Below are positions 38,001-47,752 of a stretch of 64,000 nucleotides of DNA, one piece after another. Numbering within the stretch: the first letter of the stretch is position 1; each line of letters starts with the position of its first letter. Source of the stretch: Leishmania infantum JPCM5 (lineage: Eukaryota; Euglenozoa; Kinetoplastea; Trypanosomatida; Trypanosomatidae); assembly GCF_000002875.2 (NCBI RefSeq), contig NC_009409.2:616627-680626 (forward strand). Direction: 5' to 3'. The notes under the pieces were generated by a model that saw only the letters and a program-made list of their open reading frames with translations, made no database searches and was not told the origin of the DNA. Made by a program: the position numbers and the translations under genes.

Positions 38001-40794
38001 AGCCCAGCGGCGACTGCAGACTGTCCATGAAGAAGAAGGTGGTCGGCAGGGGAGGGCAGCGCAGCTCGCGGTTCGCCGCCGCGTCGGCGTCGCAGACGTC
38101 GCCACTCTTCCCCGGGGTCGTCTCGGAGCCGTCGCCGTGGCGGTGCGCCGGCGAGGCCTGGCCGTCGCTGTTTGACGCACTGTTCGGCCACTGCGGCTCC
38201 CATGAGGTCGTGGCTGGTGCTGAGACAGGCCCGTTTGTGCCCGACTGCGGCTCGAGCTCCAGCACCTCCACCTTTGGCTTGCGCCGCTTCCGTTCCTTGC
38301 CTACCGACGATGTCGCCGGCTGGCTTCGACTGTCAGAGTCCACCGCCGATGTCCCGCTCAGGTCCTTGTCGCCCTCGTCATTCGACAATGTGGTTCTCGC
38401 CTGCGGCGGACTACCGCTGCTCGAGGTCGCGGATGCACGCCGCGGCTGTTGATGACACCATTTCTGGGCCGCTGCTCCTTGCTCGGCCTTATCTCCTGCC
38501 TGCTGCATCTTGCGCTGCTGCAGCCGGCGGAGCCGCGTTGTCTCTGTGTAACAGGCGTAGCGCAGCTCGTGTGGATTGGTGGCAGGAAAGAGGTAGTGAT
38601 GGGCGCGATGCCGGCTGTCCGCCTTCTTGCCCACCGTGCCGTTCCCTCCGCGGAGGTCGTGAGCAGCTCCACCTGCCGCGGCGCCGTTTTGTGCTGCTGG
38701 TGCATAAGCTGCCGAGATGGCCACCGCCGCCGCTTCTGCGACGTTGCGTGCGGCCATGCTCTGCACATCAAGGCTGTTGCGCCGCGGCTGGCCTAAGGGT
38801 GCTTGCTTCTCCAGCTGTGCCACTGGATTCGGTGCTCCGGCGGCCACGCCGTCCTTCGCTGGGGACGGCGTGCGGTTTATACGACCTGCACTGGTCCCTG
38901 ACACCGCCGCTGGGATCGACCCGGTGGCCTCTTGGTTGAAGTGGGCGAGGGAAAGAGAAAAGCCGTCTGCGCCTTGCGCTTCTGCGCCACTGCTGTCGCG
39001 AGCAGAGCGCTGTGCCATGGCGGCGGCGTTTGCCGCAGTTCCGGCCGTGATCGCGCGCGCAAATCGCGCTGCGGCCGACGGCACGTGTGCGTAATGCGTG
39101 CCACCACCACCCATAGTGCTGGCGACCGTCTGGTCACGCTCTGCCTTGGTGGCAGCTGCGCTCGTGCTATGCTGCAACACGAGATGGCAGGTCAGCGTGT
39201 TGCTGCTCTTCAGCACAGCCCCTGCGTCCGGGTCCACGCTGCCGCAGTCCACGCCGGTGATGGTGAGCTTTGCTGTGCCTTGCAGCGAGGTGTTGAGCTC
39301 CATGAAAAGGTCCCCGGTGCTGGCGTTGATGTACGGTGGCGCAACGAACAGGTTCCTCACTGACGCGACCACCTTGTACTCGAGCACGCGCTCCAGCCCG
39401 ACCTGCTCGCCTAAGCCGGGCCGCAGCCCAACGAGATGGTGAATGCAGTACAACCCACTGCTACCAATGCGGTCCTCGCGGGTGATGTCGAGGCCGACAT
39501 TTTCTTCCTCATGCATGAGCGCAGACTTCGCTGTGCGCGGGCGCCCACCGACCGAGGCCACTGCCGCCCCGGCCACCGGCGTGCCGCCGCCAACGGCTGT
39601 GGCAGAGTCTGTCGTATACTCGCGCTGCATCACGAGGGTGGTTGTGTCCACCCTAAAGCGAACCGAGTTCAGCGTCGCCACCGGCGCACCGTTGCTCGCC
39701 GTCGTGAAGGCTATCGCGGGGGGCGGAAGTGTGTCGGCAGTCGGGATGCTCACATCCCAGTCAATGCGCCGTCGAGCACTTGCGAGGGTCTTGAGCTGTG
39801 CTTCGGCCCCCGTAAGCTCGGGAAGCAGCTCTTGGGCGAGGTGATACTGCAGCCGTGGCGGCTCCAACGCACCGCTGCGCGGGTTTGTGTGGGCAACCTC
39901 GATCACATCCTCGCCTGTGGTGCCGTAGAGGCGACGCAAAAGGCCGAGCGAGCTCGCCGTGGCGGTGTTTTCGAGGGTCTGCTGCAGCAGCGGTACGTTC
40001 TCGGCGCGAGGGCGACCGGTGCGGATCGCCTCCACCGTGACTACGGCGTCATCTGTGCCTCTGCAGACCGAGGGCGAGGCGGCGCAGGTCGGCGACGCTG
40101 CCCGTCCGCGTGACCGGCGAGAGGCGCCGCCACTGGCCGCCCCCCACGTCCCTCCAAATGCGCGGGTTCTGTCCGGAGACCCGCTTTTGCGCTGCGTTTC
40201 GTCGCCGGCCGAGGCAGCCGCTGCCGCCGCGACGCGGGTATCGTTGAGCTGCGGCCCAATACCTGGGCGGAGAAGCGCGTCAGGAAGTACGCTCAACGAA
40301 CGCACTTCGCGTATTTCCTCTTGGACAGATGGCGACACCATTAGCTGCGGGTTCACCACGGCGCCGCCGACAACGTAGTAGGCCGGCGCCTCGGTTGCCG
40401 TGGGCGCTGCCGCCGGCGCCGCCTGAGAGCTCGGAAGCGCTCTCACGCACGTCTGACGAGTTATGCACGTCTCTGCATTGGGTGGGCGTGGGACCCGCGC
40501 CGCATCCGAGAAGTTACGTGCAGCGTAGTGGGTGGAAGGCATCCGCTGCGCTGCTGGTGTGCCCCGCATGGAAGCAGAAGACAGCCATGGCCGCGCCGCT
40601 GCGGCAGGGCGCGATACGGGAGGGCTGTGCGGCGCCATGTGCCCAAGGCTTGGGACGATTGCTTGCTGCTGCTTGCCTGACCGCGCGTTCGGACGCCGGT
40701 AGCTGCTGGCCGATCGAGCCGGAGGTGCGCGCGAAGCCAACTTTGACGGTGACGTCATCGTTGGCCCGCGCACCGCCGAGTCACCTTTTGGCAT
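35044..40794 (-). CDS. Very large TPR-like repeat protein of unknown function (1916 aa)
   Basis: A protein of 1916 residues from the ATG at 40792-40794 (MPKGDSAVRG). The N-terminal two-thirds alternate Ser/Ala/Gly-rich, probably disordered segments with ordered blocks, for example near residues 400-520 (ENVGLDITREDRIG, GLYCIHHLVGLRPG). From about residue 1180 on it is almost wholly helical with TPR-like helix pairs: GAYGEAVEYALQRVHTLCLL, AQRDLAEAYFFYGDYVTAAT, and at the end MEALSKLLYTVGECGDALIW. TPR arrays scaffold protein complexes. No enzyme motif, membrane span or signal peptide is visible. The frame extends 79 codons further to an ATG at 41031, but that part is Pro/Ser/Thr-rich and reads like UTR, so I prefer the inner start. 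Function unknown. Confidence 0.72.
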   Translation of the reverse strand: MPKGDSAVRGPTMTSPSKLASRAPPARSASSYRRPNARSGKQQQAIVPSLGHMAPHSPPVSRPAAAARPWLSSASMRGTPAAQRMPSTHYAARNFSDAARVPRPPNAETCITRQTCVRALPSSQAAPAAAPTATEAPAYYVVGGAVVNPQLMVSPSVQEEIREVRSLSVLPDALLRPGIGPQLNDTRVAAAAAASAGDETQRKSGSPDRTRAFGGTWGAASGGASRRSRGRAASPTCAASPSVCRGTDDAVVTVEAIRTGRPRAENVPLLQQTLENTATASSLGLLRRLYGTTGEDVIEVAHTNPRSGALEPPRLQYHLAQELLPELTGAEAQLKTLASARRRIDWDVSIPTADTLPPPAIAFTTASNGAPVATLNSVRFRVDTTTLVMQREYTTDSATAVGGGTPVAGAAVASVGGRPRTAKSALMHEEENVGLDITREDRIGSSGLYCIHHLVGLRPGLGEQVGLERVLEYKVVASVRNLFVAPPYINASTGDLFMELNTSLQGTAKLTITGVDCGSVDPDAGAVLKSSNTLTCHLVLQHSTSAAATKAERDQTVASTMGGGGTHYAHVPSAAARFARAITAGTAANAAAMAQRSARDSSGAEAQGADGFSLSLAHFNQEATGSIPAAVSGTSAGRINRTPSPAKDGVAAGAPNPVAQLEKQAPLGQPRRNSLDVQSMAARNVAEAAAVAISAAYAPAAQNGAAAGGAAHDLRGGNGTVGKKADSRHRAHHYLFPATNPHELRYACYTETTRLRRLQQRKMQQAGDKAEQGAAAQKWCHQQPRRASATSSSGSPPQARTTLSNDEGDKDLSGTSAVDSDSRSQPATSSVGKERKRRKPKVEVLELEPQSGTNGPVSAPATTSWEPQWPNSASNSDGQASPAHRHGDGSETTPGKSGDVCDADAAANRELRCPPLPTTFFFMDSLQSPLGYMRLTGWQDRLITLFREEDKDLLRSEPRTRFKHEALQELSDGALAGMIANLYLCNGGIGNSSVSGSGRRASVHPRRGSSTAASRNLSGGADSIFCNSSPNINNPFAILANRGGVTANGCSAGGGVQLKASVEVTTEKTFAMLRRLILCLAVEEERASTQLYNDTVQLCNQFCHSALLKTTALTRGTREGLQQAAAAILSAGSPASPRKVCTSGGGPDGNARLSGKDIELLRSLEDALELSMTTMLIVGAYGEAVEYALQRVHTLCLLEGDTDALVNAAQRDLAEAYFFYGDYVTAATIAEDVVMLTRQLCDDVPDAYEVVEAELLCTVACVAAGKRDRLPHYIDNLELNMLPVDHGSDSVARAAQPLQQAQLRLVLVFAKTYLRRSGPVGATAGALAATGAATTANDDMQQKRSAAGSALPVSTGDMVTLLREAVQLLRGRGDLQEMEQGFFTVFPSQVRPSIAGDGDDSGTSTMLHTCGRGRGAFTTGRGSAKPVRVFGHPSALSSGEGEDSGDVAAKMEAAQKRLRWNLLCFAGAQLLQNDHEQEGIEVVESAVKELVLGKHRHVERHQRATLAAVLWVGLMLAKSRMQPGQVTDIMPILKEMADRVVRTRGPLHPLAARANLLYAYVEHYVTNSRHSASLATRSMSALERGVGLQSYDRLMAHYVVGLMAEAQQRWRPAIEHLSAAYAIAQTNRLAEDDLILMDTQFLGAVLLCPPTAVLDLDMATLCARFEERLQRLRERVGPHSERLVVPLWNTAELFYLLKNTDSAIECLQQTTRLLDRRGVLLVSTDVLKPKDVLMLEQQEAMGSSAGNEGYGGRAVRSCAAQAAEARERGEHLVAQRNALVQTSFDTVSQALHLAETLFMWAAMLESQGCTTEAREKYGQSLALYEASHLGDNSLAAVRIMEALSKLLYTVGECGDALIWARKAVDLLHIHYPKEWSLEHAAARKLVDATEHRLLVVEGTYVVQSGLPTHSEFVELL

Positions 40795-41816
40795 ATTCGA
40801 GCAGGCGGGGGGGGGAGAGCGTTCTGCGGCCGCGAGCCGGGAGAGGCACTGCGGCGCTGGACTGTGGGTGGTGCCGCGGCGCTCTGTGCAACGCGGCGTA
40901 CGTGTTTGTGCGTGGGTGGAGTGGAGGGGTAGGGGTGGGGTTGGCGCCAGTCCACTGAAAACAGGATCAAGGGGAAAGGGGGTGTGAGAGGAGCAGGGCG
41001 GGGGCGATGCAGATGCGGAAAAAGGAGTCACCGAGAGCCACGCTCAATACATGAAAAGAGAAGAGTGTAGCAGCCATGACAAGACCAAACCGAATGGCAC
41101 ACGTACACACACGTGATGTGGGGCGTGTGAGAGCGTGCGTTGGGGAGGTGTGCGTGCGTGTGTGCAAGACAAGGAGAGACTTGGTGCGCGCTGACACCCT
41201 AACTTTACAAGTAGTACCTTTCTGTTTCTTATCCGCGTGTGTCACAGGCCCCACATCGCGTGGTGTGAAGCAGTGCTAGACACACGCTGGCGCTTCGCCC
41301 ATCAGGTGGCTGGTACAGGCGTGTTCGCAGTAGCGGGTCGATCCGACGCAACGCCATCCGGGCCCTGACCGCCGACACCCGTAGCAGTAAACCGCCCTGA
41401 CCTCCCCACGTCGTAAGCGCTTGACTCTGTCACCACCAACAGTAGCTCGGCATTCAGCAGGAACAGGAGGAGGAGGGGGGCTGCTTGGCCCTCCGCACAG
41501 ATAGAGAGATGGGGGTGGGGGCGCCCGGGGCCCTGAGATACGACGCACTGAGAGGGGCGCGTGCCCGCCACACCTGTCATCCGGGGATGACGGAGTGGGC
41601 GTAAAGGTAAAGGATGGGGTCGATGGTGTGTGTATAAGTTACGGCAAGGCCATCAATAAGACCGAAGAGAGTAGGAGTCGGGACATGGCAAGAGGTAAGG
41701 GTCGAGGGGGGGGGGGCGGAAGTGACGAGCAAGCGAGAAAACGCCTACGCGCTGCGTCTGCCGTGGCACCGTCACCAACACCCCACCAAAACAGCCAAGA
41801 AGCCTTTGCGCTTCGC
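40795..41816. other. Intergenic spacer holding SIDER-like copy A
   Basis: A 1-kb stretch between the HSCB-like gene and the TPR-like gene. About one third is the retroposon at 41252-41605. The rest holds no recognisable gene. Confidence 0.7.
41252..41605 (-). mobile_element. SIDER2-like retroposon, copy A
   Basis: This 354-bp block is identical, apart from one missing 3-bp AGG unit in a GA-rich run (41465-41480), to the reverse complement of 58691-59047. Similarity stops abruptly at both ends. In the minus reading the block starts TTTACGCCCACTCC, carries an early 7-bp hairpin (41576-41591) and is followed by A-rich sequence (GATAAGAAACAGAAAGG), as expected for a retroposon 3' end. It lies in the expected 3' UTR of the HSCB-like gene, in the sense orientation if this reading is right. 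Assignment to the SIDER family is from memory of its consensus. The repeat itself is seen directly. Confidence 0.7.
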
Positions 41817-42653
41817 CTACTCGAGCATGCGCTCCTTCAGATTGTTCAGTGCTGTGGCCACGTACGTCCACTCGTGGACGATGTGATGAAAGGCGCCCAT
41901 ATCGCCGTCATTCCAGCTCTTGACGGCGTCCTTGAAGTAGCCAACGGCGCGGTCCTCGAGGTCGAAGCGGAGCACAGACCACTGCCGACGCACGCCCTCG
42001 TCTGACGAGTCGCCAGCGAAGATCAACTCGTTCATAGCCAGCATCTCCATGAGGAAGTCATCGCTCATGGGGGCATCGGGTCGCACCTCACGCGCCTTCA
42101 TGGTGCGCTGGTCGTCCTCGACCAGCAGCTCCTCCTCCTCTGCTGCACTGAGCGGGCTACCCTTGACTTCTTCGGCCTTCACGAGGCGAGAGAGGTAGCG
42201 GCAGCGCGAATACGGCGCCCGCAGAGTCTCATACGCGGCGTTGGCGTACGTGGAGACATCGGTGCTGCTCTTCGTTTCGTTGGAGGTGCACGCAAACGGC
42301 AGCGGCGATCCCGAAGTCGCGGGGGCAACATCGGCTGCCTCTGCCTGCTGCTGCTGCGCCTGCACGTGCCGTTGGTCGGGGTGCACGAGGCGCTGGAGGT
42401 TGTGGTACTTCTTCTGCAGCGCCGCCACATCGAGGTCGGGGTGCTTGGCAATCCGGAAGAAATGAAAGTAGTTACCTTTTCCTGCATCAGTGCTGGGCGC
42501 GGCTGGCGTGGCGGAGGCGAAGGAGGAGCATCGGCGCTGCTGCTGCGCCATCCAGGGCAGAGAGGCATCCCAGCACGCGACAGGAGCGTGCGACCGCAGC
42601 ACAAGACCCTTGAATACCCGCGGTCGCGCGAAGAGAGAACACTGGGCGAGCAT
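41817..42653 (-). CDS. HSCB/Jac1-type J-domain co-chaperone for Fe-S cluster biogenesis
   Basis: A protein of 278 residues. The first 55 residues are basic and Ser/Ala-rich, a likely mitochondrial presequence. The J-domain starts at about 60 (GNYFHFFRIAKHPDLD). It contains YHNLQRLVHPDQRH, whose HPD (91-93) is the Hsp70-activating tripeptide and whose LQRLVHPD context is specific to HscB. A Gln/Ala-rich insert (about 97-130) extends the loop after HPD. The rest matches HscB: NAAYETLRAPYSRCRYLSRL, then DDFLMEMLAMNELI and a final helix. HscB delivers the scaffold IscU to mitochondrial Hsp70. The N-terminal zinc-binding Cys motif of animal HSCB is absent, as in yeast Jac1. Confidence 0.93.
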   Translation of the reverse strand: MLAQCSLFARPRVFKGLVLRSHAPVACWDASLPWMAQQQRRCSSFASATPAAPSTDAGKGNYFHFFRIAKHPDLDVAALQKKYHNLQRLVHPDQRHVQAQQQQAEAADVAPATSGSPLPFACTSNETKSSTDVSTYANAAYETLRAPYSRCRYLSRLVKAEEVKGSPLSAAEEEELLVEDDQRTMKAREVRPDAPMSDDFLMEMLAMNELIFAGDSSDEGVRRQWSVLRFDLEDRAVGYFKDAVKSWNDGDMGAFHHIVHEWTYVATALNNLKERMLE

Positions 42654-42691
42654 CTCGGTGAGTCTTGCAACTAAGATGGCCGTGGTGCCAG

Positions 42692-42725
42692 CTCGGAGAG
42701 GGGGAGGGAGGAAGAGGAGGACTCA
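42692..42725 (-). promoter_or_regulatory. Predicted spliced-leader acceptor for the HSCB-like gene
   Basis: On the minus strand a tract of almost pure pyrimidines (TCCTCCTCTTCCTCCCTCCC and onward) ends in CCGAG, with the AG at plus 42692-42693. The predicted 5' UTR is 38 bases and has no upstream ATG. Confidence 0.55.
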
Positions 42726-43655
42726 GCTTGGGGAGCCGCACGCAATCCAGTAACACAGAGAGAGAAGTGTGCGTGTGCATCTGTGTGTGTGCCGGGGCGG
42801 CGGAGGACCGGTTAAGAGGTGGATCGACAGTGGCGGTGCATCAAAGGGGTGGTCATCGCACCAGTTCGTTGTCCTGGCAGCAGTAGGGAGGAGCGGAAGC
42901 GGCGTTCAGCGGCCGTTATACCAGGTGCGCAGGATGGATAAATCCACATACATGCGCATCGCGGACGGGGTGCCCTCTCGTGGCGGGTCTAGAGAACGGA
43001 GCCAGCGATTCGAACTGGAGAACCTGATAAACGCGCAGGGGAGAGAGGCGGGAGAGGCTGCGGCGACGTCTTCGTGAGAAGCCACCGCGCACACGGGCAC
43101 ATCCACGATCACATGACGACGGCAACTGTTGTTAACGGCAGTTAGTTGTACAGTAGGAAACGGAAGGACGAAGCAACGAACAACGTAAAAGTGTTTGCAG
43201 GGTAGCGGGAGGGGAACAGCGATGACAGCGGGGTGATGGTAGCGTATAGAACATGCGACAAGAGGAGCAGGATAGAGGGATCTGCTCACGAGCGCGGAGG
43301 ACAAGGAAGCGAAAGAGGGACGACAGAGAAGGACGGAGCGTGCAGAGACGATGCCTCCAAGAACACAAGAAAGCCTTCCATTATACAACAGAGGTAGAGA
43401 AGCGATAAAGAAAGGAGGCCCGCACACACGCACGCACGCACGCGAGGGAAGGCGAGAGGCAAACACAGAGTCACACAGTACAGTCCTGTACGTAAGCAGG
43501 AGGTGACATGGTACTTGTCTGTGTGGGAAAGCACGACGGCGGCGGTGGTGGAGTTGGGGGCGCGAGGAAGGGTAGCAACAAGTAATGAAGAAAAACACTT
43601 TTGCTTTTCGTTTCCGTTTTCTTTTTCATATCAGCCAATCATGAGACACGTGCGC

Positions 43656-43709
43656 GCACACACATAAACACACACACACACACACGCATACATATATATA
43701 TATATATAC
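43656..43709. repeat. Composite CA and AT microsatellite
   Basis: Runs of CA followed by about nine AT units. Confidence 0.9.
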
Positions 43710-44269
43710 CTTTATGTACATAAGCCCTAAAGTGCTGAAAGAGCTGTATCTGCGCATACACGCAGACGCACAGATATGCACGCCACAACGCGCATCTCCT
43801 TTATCAGCTGCTTCGACGGGAAGGGAGGGGGAACGGTGTGTGTGTGCGTGTGATACATCTACGACCTAGACGCTCAACGCCATGACGAGGAGACGAAATA
43901 GAGAAGGCAAGCGAAGATAGAGAGAGGGCTAGAAGACAGTGAAGTAAGAGAAGGGGAAGGGGTGGGTAGTCTGCGCAAGGGGAGAGCAGAGGCATGCTTC
44001 ACACGGAGATCGAAACCTCGCATCATCACCAATGCCGATGCGTCTTTCCATGAAAGGCGGATACACCAGACCACAGCGAAACAAGGAGGATCGCAGCAGC
44101 CGCAGTCGGTACCGTCTTGGTGTCAAACCCCACCCTTCACACACGTTGGCAAGGAGGAGGCAGAGTGTAGACCGGTGAGGTTGGGAGCATCACACCACTT
44201 GCATCATCCGCATCCTTGCATTCCCCCTCCTGAGCCTCAGCTGCCGCTACACGCTGCTCGCGCGGCGCG

Positions 44270-47200
44270 CTAACGGCGGCCAGTGTAGGCGGCCAGCACC
44301 TGCGCAGGGTCAAGGAGACGCAACGCTTCACTCGTTGTCGCAGACGGGCCGGCCGCCGCCAGCGCGGCCTCGATGCGTGCAGCGTGCATTTTCACTGCCT
44401 GCACGCGGTGGAAGAGGAGGGGCAGCGTTGCCGCAGCACCGCCGCCCTTCTGACCTGCATGATCGGCAGTGGCTATGACGCTGGCGGCTGCCGTCGCCGA
44501 CGTCGCACGCGTCAGCTTTTCCTCCAGGTAGGCGACGCGCGAGCGCACAAAAGCCGGCGAGAAGAGAAGTGCGGTCAGAACCGCGGTGAGGGTGAGCTGT
44601 GTATCGACCCGCTGCCGTGGATGCTGCTGCAGGAGCATCTGCGCGGCTTTCGCGGAGGAGCGCGTTTGGGGGCCCACTGCAGAGGGCACAGACAAAAGGG
44701 ACGCTGAAGCCCCGCCGTCGGGGAAGAAGGTCAGTGCTGCAGCCCTGGCCGGCTTCCTGCTCTTCGCCTCGGCGCTGCCGTTCTCCTCCGTCACCAGCAG
44801 CGACTCCTTCTTGTTCCTGAACCCGGCGCTAGAGGAACGAGGCTGAAGCTCTGCGGCGGTGGCCTTCAACATCGACGCCGCCGCCATGGTTCTCTCGTGC
44901 AGGGCGTGGTGCGCCGCAAGGGCCTCGCACATCGACTCCACGCCCTCCTCGGCCACAGGCGCCCGCAGCAGCGTCAGCAACGGACCCAGCACGTGCGATG
45001 CGTACGGGCCGATCGGCCGCACAAGGTGTTGCACTGCCTCGGGGTCCTGCAGGGAAACCGGAGGGGCAGAGGCGGCTGCAGCGTTGGCTCTGGCTCCCGC
45101 ATTGCTGCTGATTATGGCCTCCGCAGGGGATGCCGTGTTGGCGGCGCTGCTGTTACTGCTCTTGCGGATGAGGCTGACCGACCCGCCGGCGTCCTCGCTG
45201 CTCTTGCCAAGGACCACTACAACGCTGGGGTTTCCTCCAGCCGTCGCTCCTGCCACTATGTAGGGGCCTGTGAGAAGCTGCCACACCAGCTGTGGCTCCC
45301 TACGCAGCGCCGCTCGCGCAGCGTCCAGGGCAGCGGCCACCGTTGGCACTCCTCCGACGGCGTCGGCGCCGCCACCACGCGTGGCAGCCAAGCCCGCCGA
45401 GCCGGCCCTAGTATTGCCTCTGTGTGCAGTTCCCTTGGACGCGGCAAAGCATTTTCGGTCTTGCTGGGAGGCAGGGCCACGAACGTTGCCTCCACCGCCG
45501 CCTGCCGCGTTTCCGACGTTGTCGGGATGCGACAAGACTGTCATGGCCTGCCTCGCCGCCACGGCGGTGCTCACGACCTCGCCGGCTCCGCTTTCGCTCC
45601 CGAGGGCGGACCACTCGCGCAGCGGCAGCAGGCGCAGTAGTTCAGCGCCACCATACTCGCCCTCCACCGCCTGGAGCTCCTTCAAGGAGTAGACGTCGTG
45701 CAGTAGCACCAGAATCTCCGTGAGCGCCTCCTGCTGAGTTGTGGCGGGCGAGACCACACCGATGCAGTTGGGGGTCGCTTCTGAGGCTCCGGTGGCGCCC
45801 AGTGAAGCCGCAACGACTCGCGGCGACCTGGCGACGGATTCCTTGGCACCACTAACCGCGGTGCGCGCGCTCGCGCCTTCCCACGGCGGCGGAATGATGG
45901 CATACTTGGTTTCCTGAATGGCACGCAAAGTGCTGAACTCAACGGGAATGCTGGTGGCGGCAGCGACAGTGGGCGGCGGCGGCGATGGTGCGACATTACG
46001 CCGCCCTGACCCTACACGCTCCTGCACAACGGACAGCTTCTTCAGTGGTCCCAGCGAGCCCTGCCGTGCGGTTGCGACGCGGACAACCTGAGCGGAGGCC
46101 TCAAGGGTACGCTGCAGCGTGGTGAGTCGATCAGGCGCCAACCCCTCCACAGGCAGCAGCCGGCTCACTGCAGGTGGAGAGGTCGCGGTCGGAAGGAGCG
46201 GCGCTGTGCCCTTGCACGATGTCGCCGAGCCGCCTCGGACGGCACGAAAATACAAACTATTGTGTACCGAGGGCAGCAGTGGGGTAGCGATCGCGGCTGA
46301 GGGGAGGGGGCCTGATCTCGTGGATGCTGCTGCTGCTAGCTGCGAGGTGGCTGACTCAGGTGTGCCGGCCGTCTCGGCAGACGAGGGAAAGAGAGGGCGA
46401 TCAAACGGCACGTCGATCGTCACGTTCAGCGCTGCTTTGCCGCTGTCGACACTCACGTGTGTCGGCGCCGGTGCTGCCGTGATACTGGTCGTTGCAGGCG
46501 AGACGGACAGTGTCTTGATCTGCTTGCGGCCCGCGTGCAGCGGCGATGACGGGGCTGAAGGACCGGCGGAGCCGAATACCGGCACTCGAAAGCTAGGGGC
46601 AGAGTGGAAGGCGTTCTGCGTGTCCGGCCTTTCCCCGTTTCCTTCGGCGCTCTCCGAAGCCGCTGCCGCCGCTGCCATCTGCGTCCGTTGCCAGCCATCA
46701 GCGGAGAGCGGCATGCCCGGCTGCGAGAGTGTCCAGACAGCGTGAAAGGACTCCCATATCTCCTCTTGCTGTCGACAGGCAGCAGCGGTGCTCTGCGCTG
46801 CCGCTTCCTGTGCTTGCCGCTGTTGGCGAAGGTAGGCCGCGTAGGCGCGCTCCAAGTCCTTCGCCGTGGGAGACTTGGCGAAGGGGTCGCCCGCCGCTCT
46901 AAGCCCTTTCGTGCAACTCGGCGAGGTACGCGGCCGAGCACTGCTCACCGCAGTAGCAGTGGAAGTGGCGGTGCTGCACGAACGGTTCTCGTGTGTGAGC
47001 CCGTTCCACCGCGCCGGTGCCGCTGCCTCCTCGCGCTCCTTTGGTGTGACGGACTGGCGATCAAGCACCTCCACCTGGGGGAGCGCCGCTATACATCGCT
47101 CGCGGTATCGCGGCTCCCCTGTGACCGGGTTGCCGCGCAGGTCCAGAAAGCGAAGGTTTCGCAGCCGCTTCAGGGCATCCAGCACCTTGCCGAGGCCTGT

Positions 47201-47752
47201 AAGCTGATTGTGCGCCAGCGACAGGTGCTCCAAGAGGAAGAGGCGCGGGATGTCAGTACCACCCGCTATGTCGCTGATGCGGTTGTACGCGGCGTGGAGG
47301 TGAGTCAGCTGCCGACATCCGCGGTAAAGGGGAGGCGGTGGCGGGAGAAGGGGGAGTCCATCAGCGGCGGTTATGGTCGAGGCAGGCGAGGATGCACCCA
47401 GCGTCGATGATGGCAAGAGCAGATTGTGGAGGGTTTCGAGTGCGTTGTGCGCCAAGACGATGCAGCGCAGGTGCTCAAAGCGAAGAAAGTTGGGGTGCAG
47501 CGAGGTGAAGCCGCGGCGGCTGCAGACGTACTCGACCACCTCCGGCACTGCTGTCGAGGGAATGTTCAGCTCAGCCAGCGGGTCGCACACAAGAGAGGCG
47601 CCGCTTCTGGAAGCAAGGAACGCTTCGGTACCGTGGCTGCTGCCGCTCAGCTGCGCGGCAACGGGCGCCGACCCGCTGCAGAGTTTTCTCGCCTGCGGCC
47701 TGGCCTCACGACGTAAAATGTCGTGGTAGCGCCGCTGATCGTCCGCCCGCAT
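44270..47752 (-). CDS. Leucine-rich-repeat protein with long disordered tail
   Basis: A protein of 1160 residues. Residues about 60-240 form an SDS22-type LRR array: FEHLRCIVLAHNALETLHNL, LTHLHAAYNRISDI, LLEHLSLAHNQLTGLG and LRNLRFLDLRGNPV. It closes with the typical capping block YRERCIAALPQVEVLDRQSV. This kind of N-terminal LRR with an LRR cap is common in axonemal and basal-body proteins. The rest (about 250-1160) is Ala/Ser/Thr/Pro-rich and probably disordered, with one helical stretch near 290-320 (DLERAYAAYLRQQRQAQEAA) and another near the C-terminus. No catalytic domain is seen. A flagellar or cytoskeletal role is only an inference from the repeat type. Confidence 0.8.
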   Translation of the reverse strand: MRADDQRRYHDILRREARPQARKLCSGSAPVAAQLSGSSHGTEAFLASRSGASLVCDPLAELNIPSTAVPEVVEYVCSRRGFTSLHPNFLRFEHLRCIVLAHNALETLHNLLLPSSTLGASSPASTITAADGLPLLPPPPPLYRGCRQLTHLHAAYNRISDIAGGTDIPRLFLLEHLSLAHNQLTGLGKVLDALKRLRNLRFLDLRGNPVTGEPRYRERCIAALPQVEVLDRQSVTPKEREEAAAPARWNGLTHENRSCSTATSTATAVSSARPRTSPSCTKGLRAAGDPFAKSPTAKDLERAYAAYLRQQRQAQEAAAQSTAAACRQQEEIWESFHAVWTLSQPGMPLSADGWQRTQMAAAAAASESAEGNGERPDTQNAFHSAPSFRVPVFGSAGPSAPSSPLHAGRKQIKTLSVSPATTSITAAPAPTHVSVDSGKAALNVTIDVPFDRPLFPSSAETAGTPESATSQLAAAASTRSGPLPSAAIATPLLPSVHNSLYFRAVRGGSATSCKGTAPLLPTATSPPAVSRLLPVEGLAPDRLTTLQRTLEASAQVVRVATARQGSLGPLKKLSVVQERVGSGRRNVAPSPPPPTVAAATSIPVEFSTLRAIQETKYAIIPPPWEGASARTAVSGAKESVARSPRVVAASLGATGASEATPNCIGVVSPATTQQEALTEILVLLHDVYSLKELQAVEGEYGGAELLRLLPLREWSALGSESGAGEVVSTAVAARQAMTVLSHPDNVGNAAGGGGGNVRGPASQQDRKCFAASKGTAHRGNTRAGSAGLAATRGGGADAVGGVPTVAAALDAARAALRREPQLVWQLLTGPYIVAGATAGGNPSVVVVLGKSSEDAGGSVSLIRKSSNSSAANTASPAEAIISSNAGARANAAAASAPPVSLQDPEAVQHLVRPIGPYASHVLGPLLTLLRAPVAEEGVESMCEALAAHHALHERTMAAASMLKATAAELQPRSSSAGFRNKKESLLVTEENGSAEAKSRKPARAAALTFFPDGGASASLLSVPSAVGPQTRSSAKAAQMLLQQHPRQRVDTQLTLTAVLTALLFSPAFVRSRVAYLEEKLTRATSATAAASVIATADHAGQKGGGAAATLPLLFHRVQAVKMHAARIEAALAAAGPSATTSEALRLLDPAQVLAAYTGRR

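Larger units (their letters stand above)
42654..44269. other. Intergenic spacer
   Basis: A 1.6-kb stretch with the HSCB acceptor region at its left end and CA and AT tracts at 43656-43709. A non-repetitive part at about 43960-44260 has no credible frame. No gene is recognisable. Confidence 0.6.

Noticed and set aside
39436..40113. 225-codon plus-strand frame and several others across 35000-41000
   Set aside because: Antisense shadows of the TPR-like gene, with no recognisable protein features.
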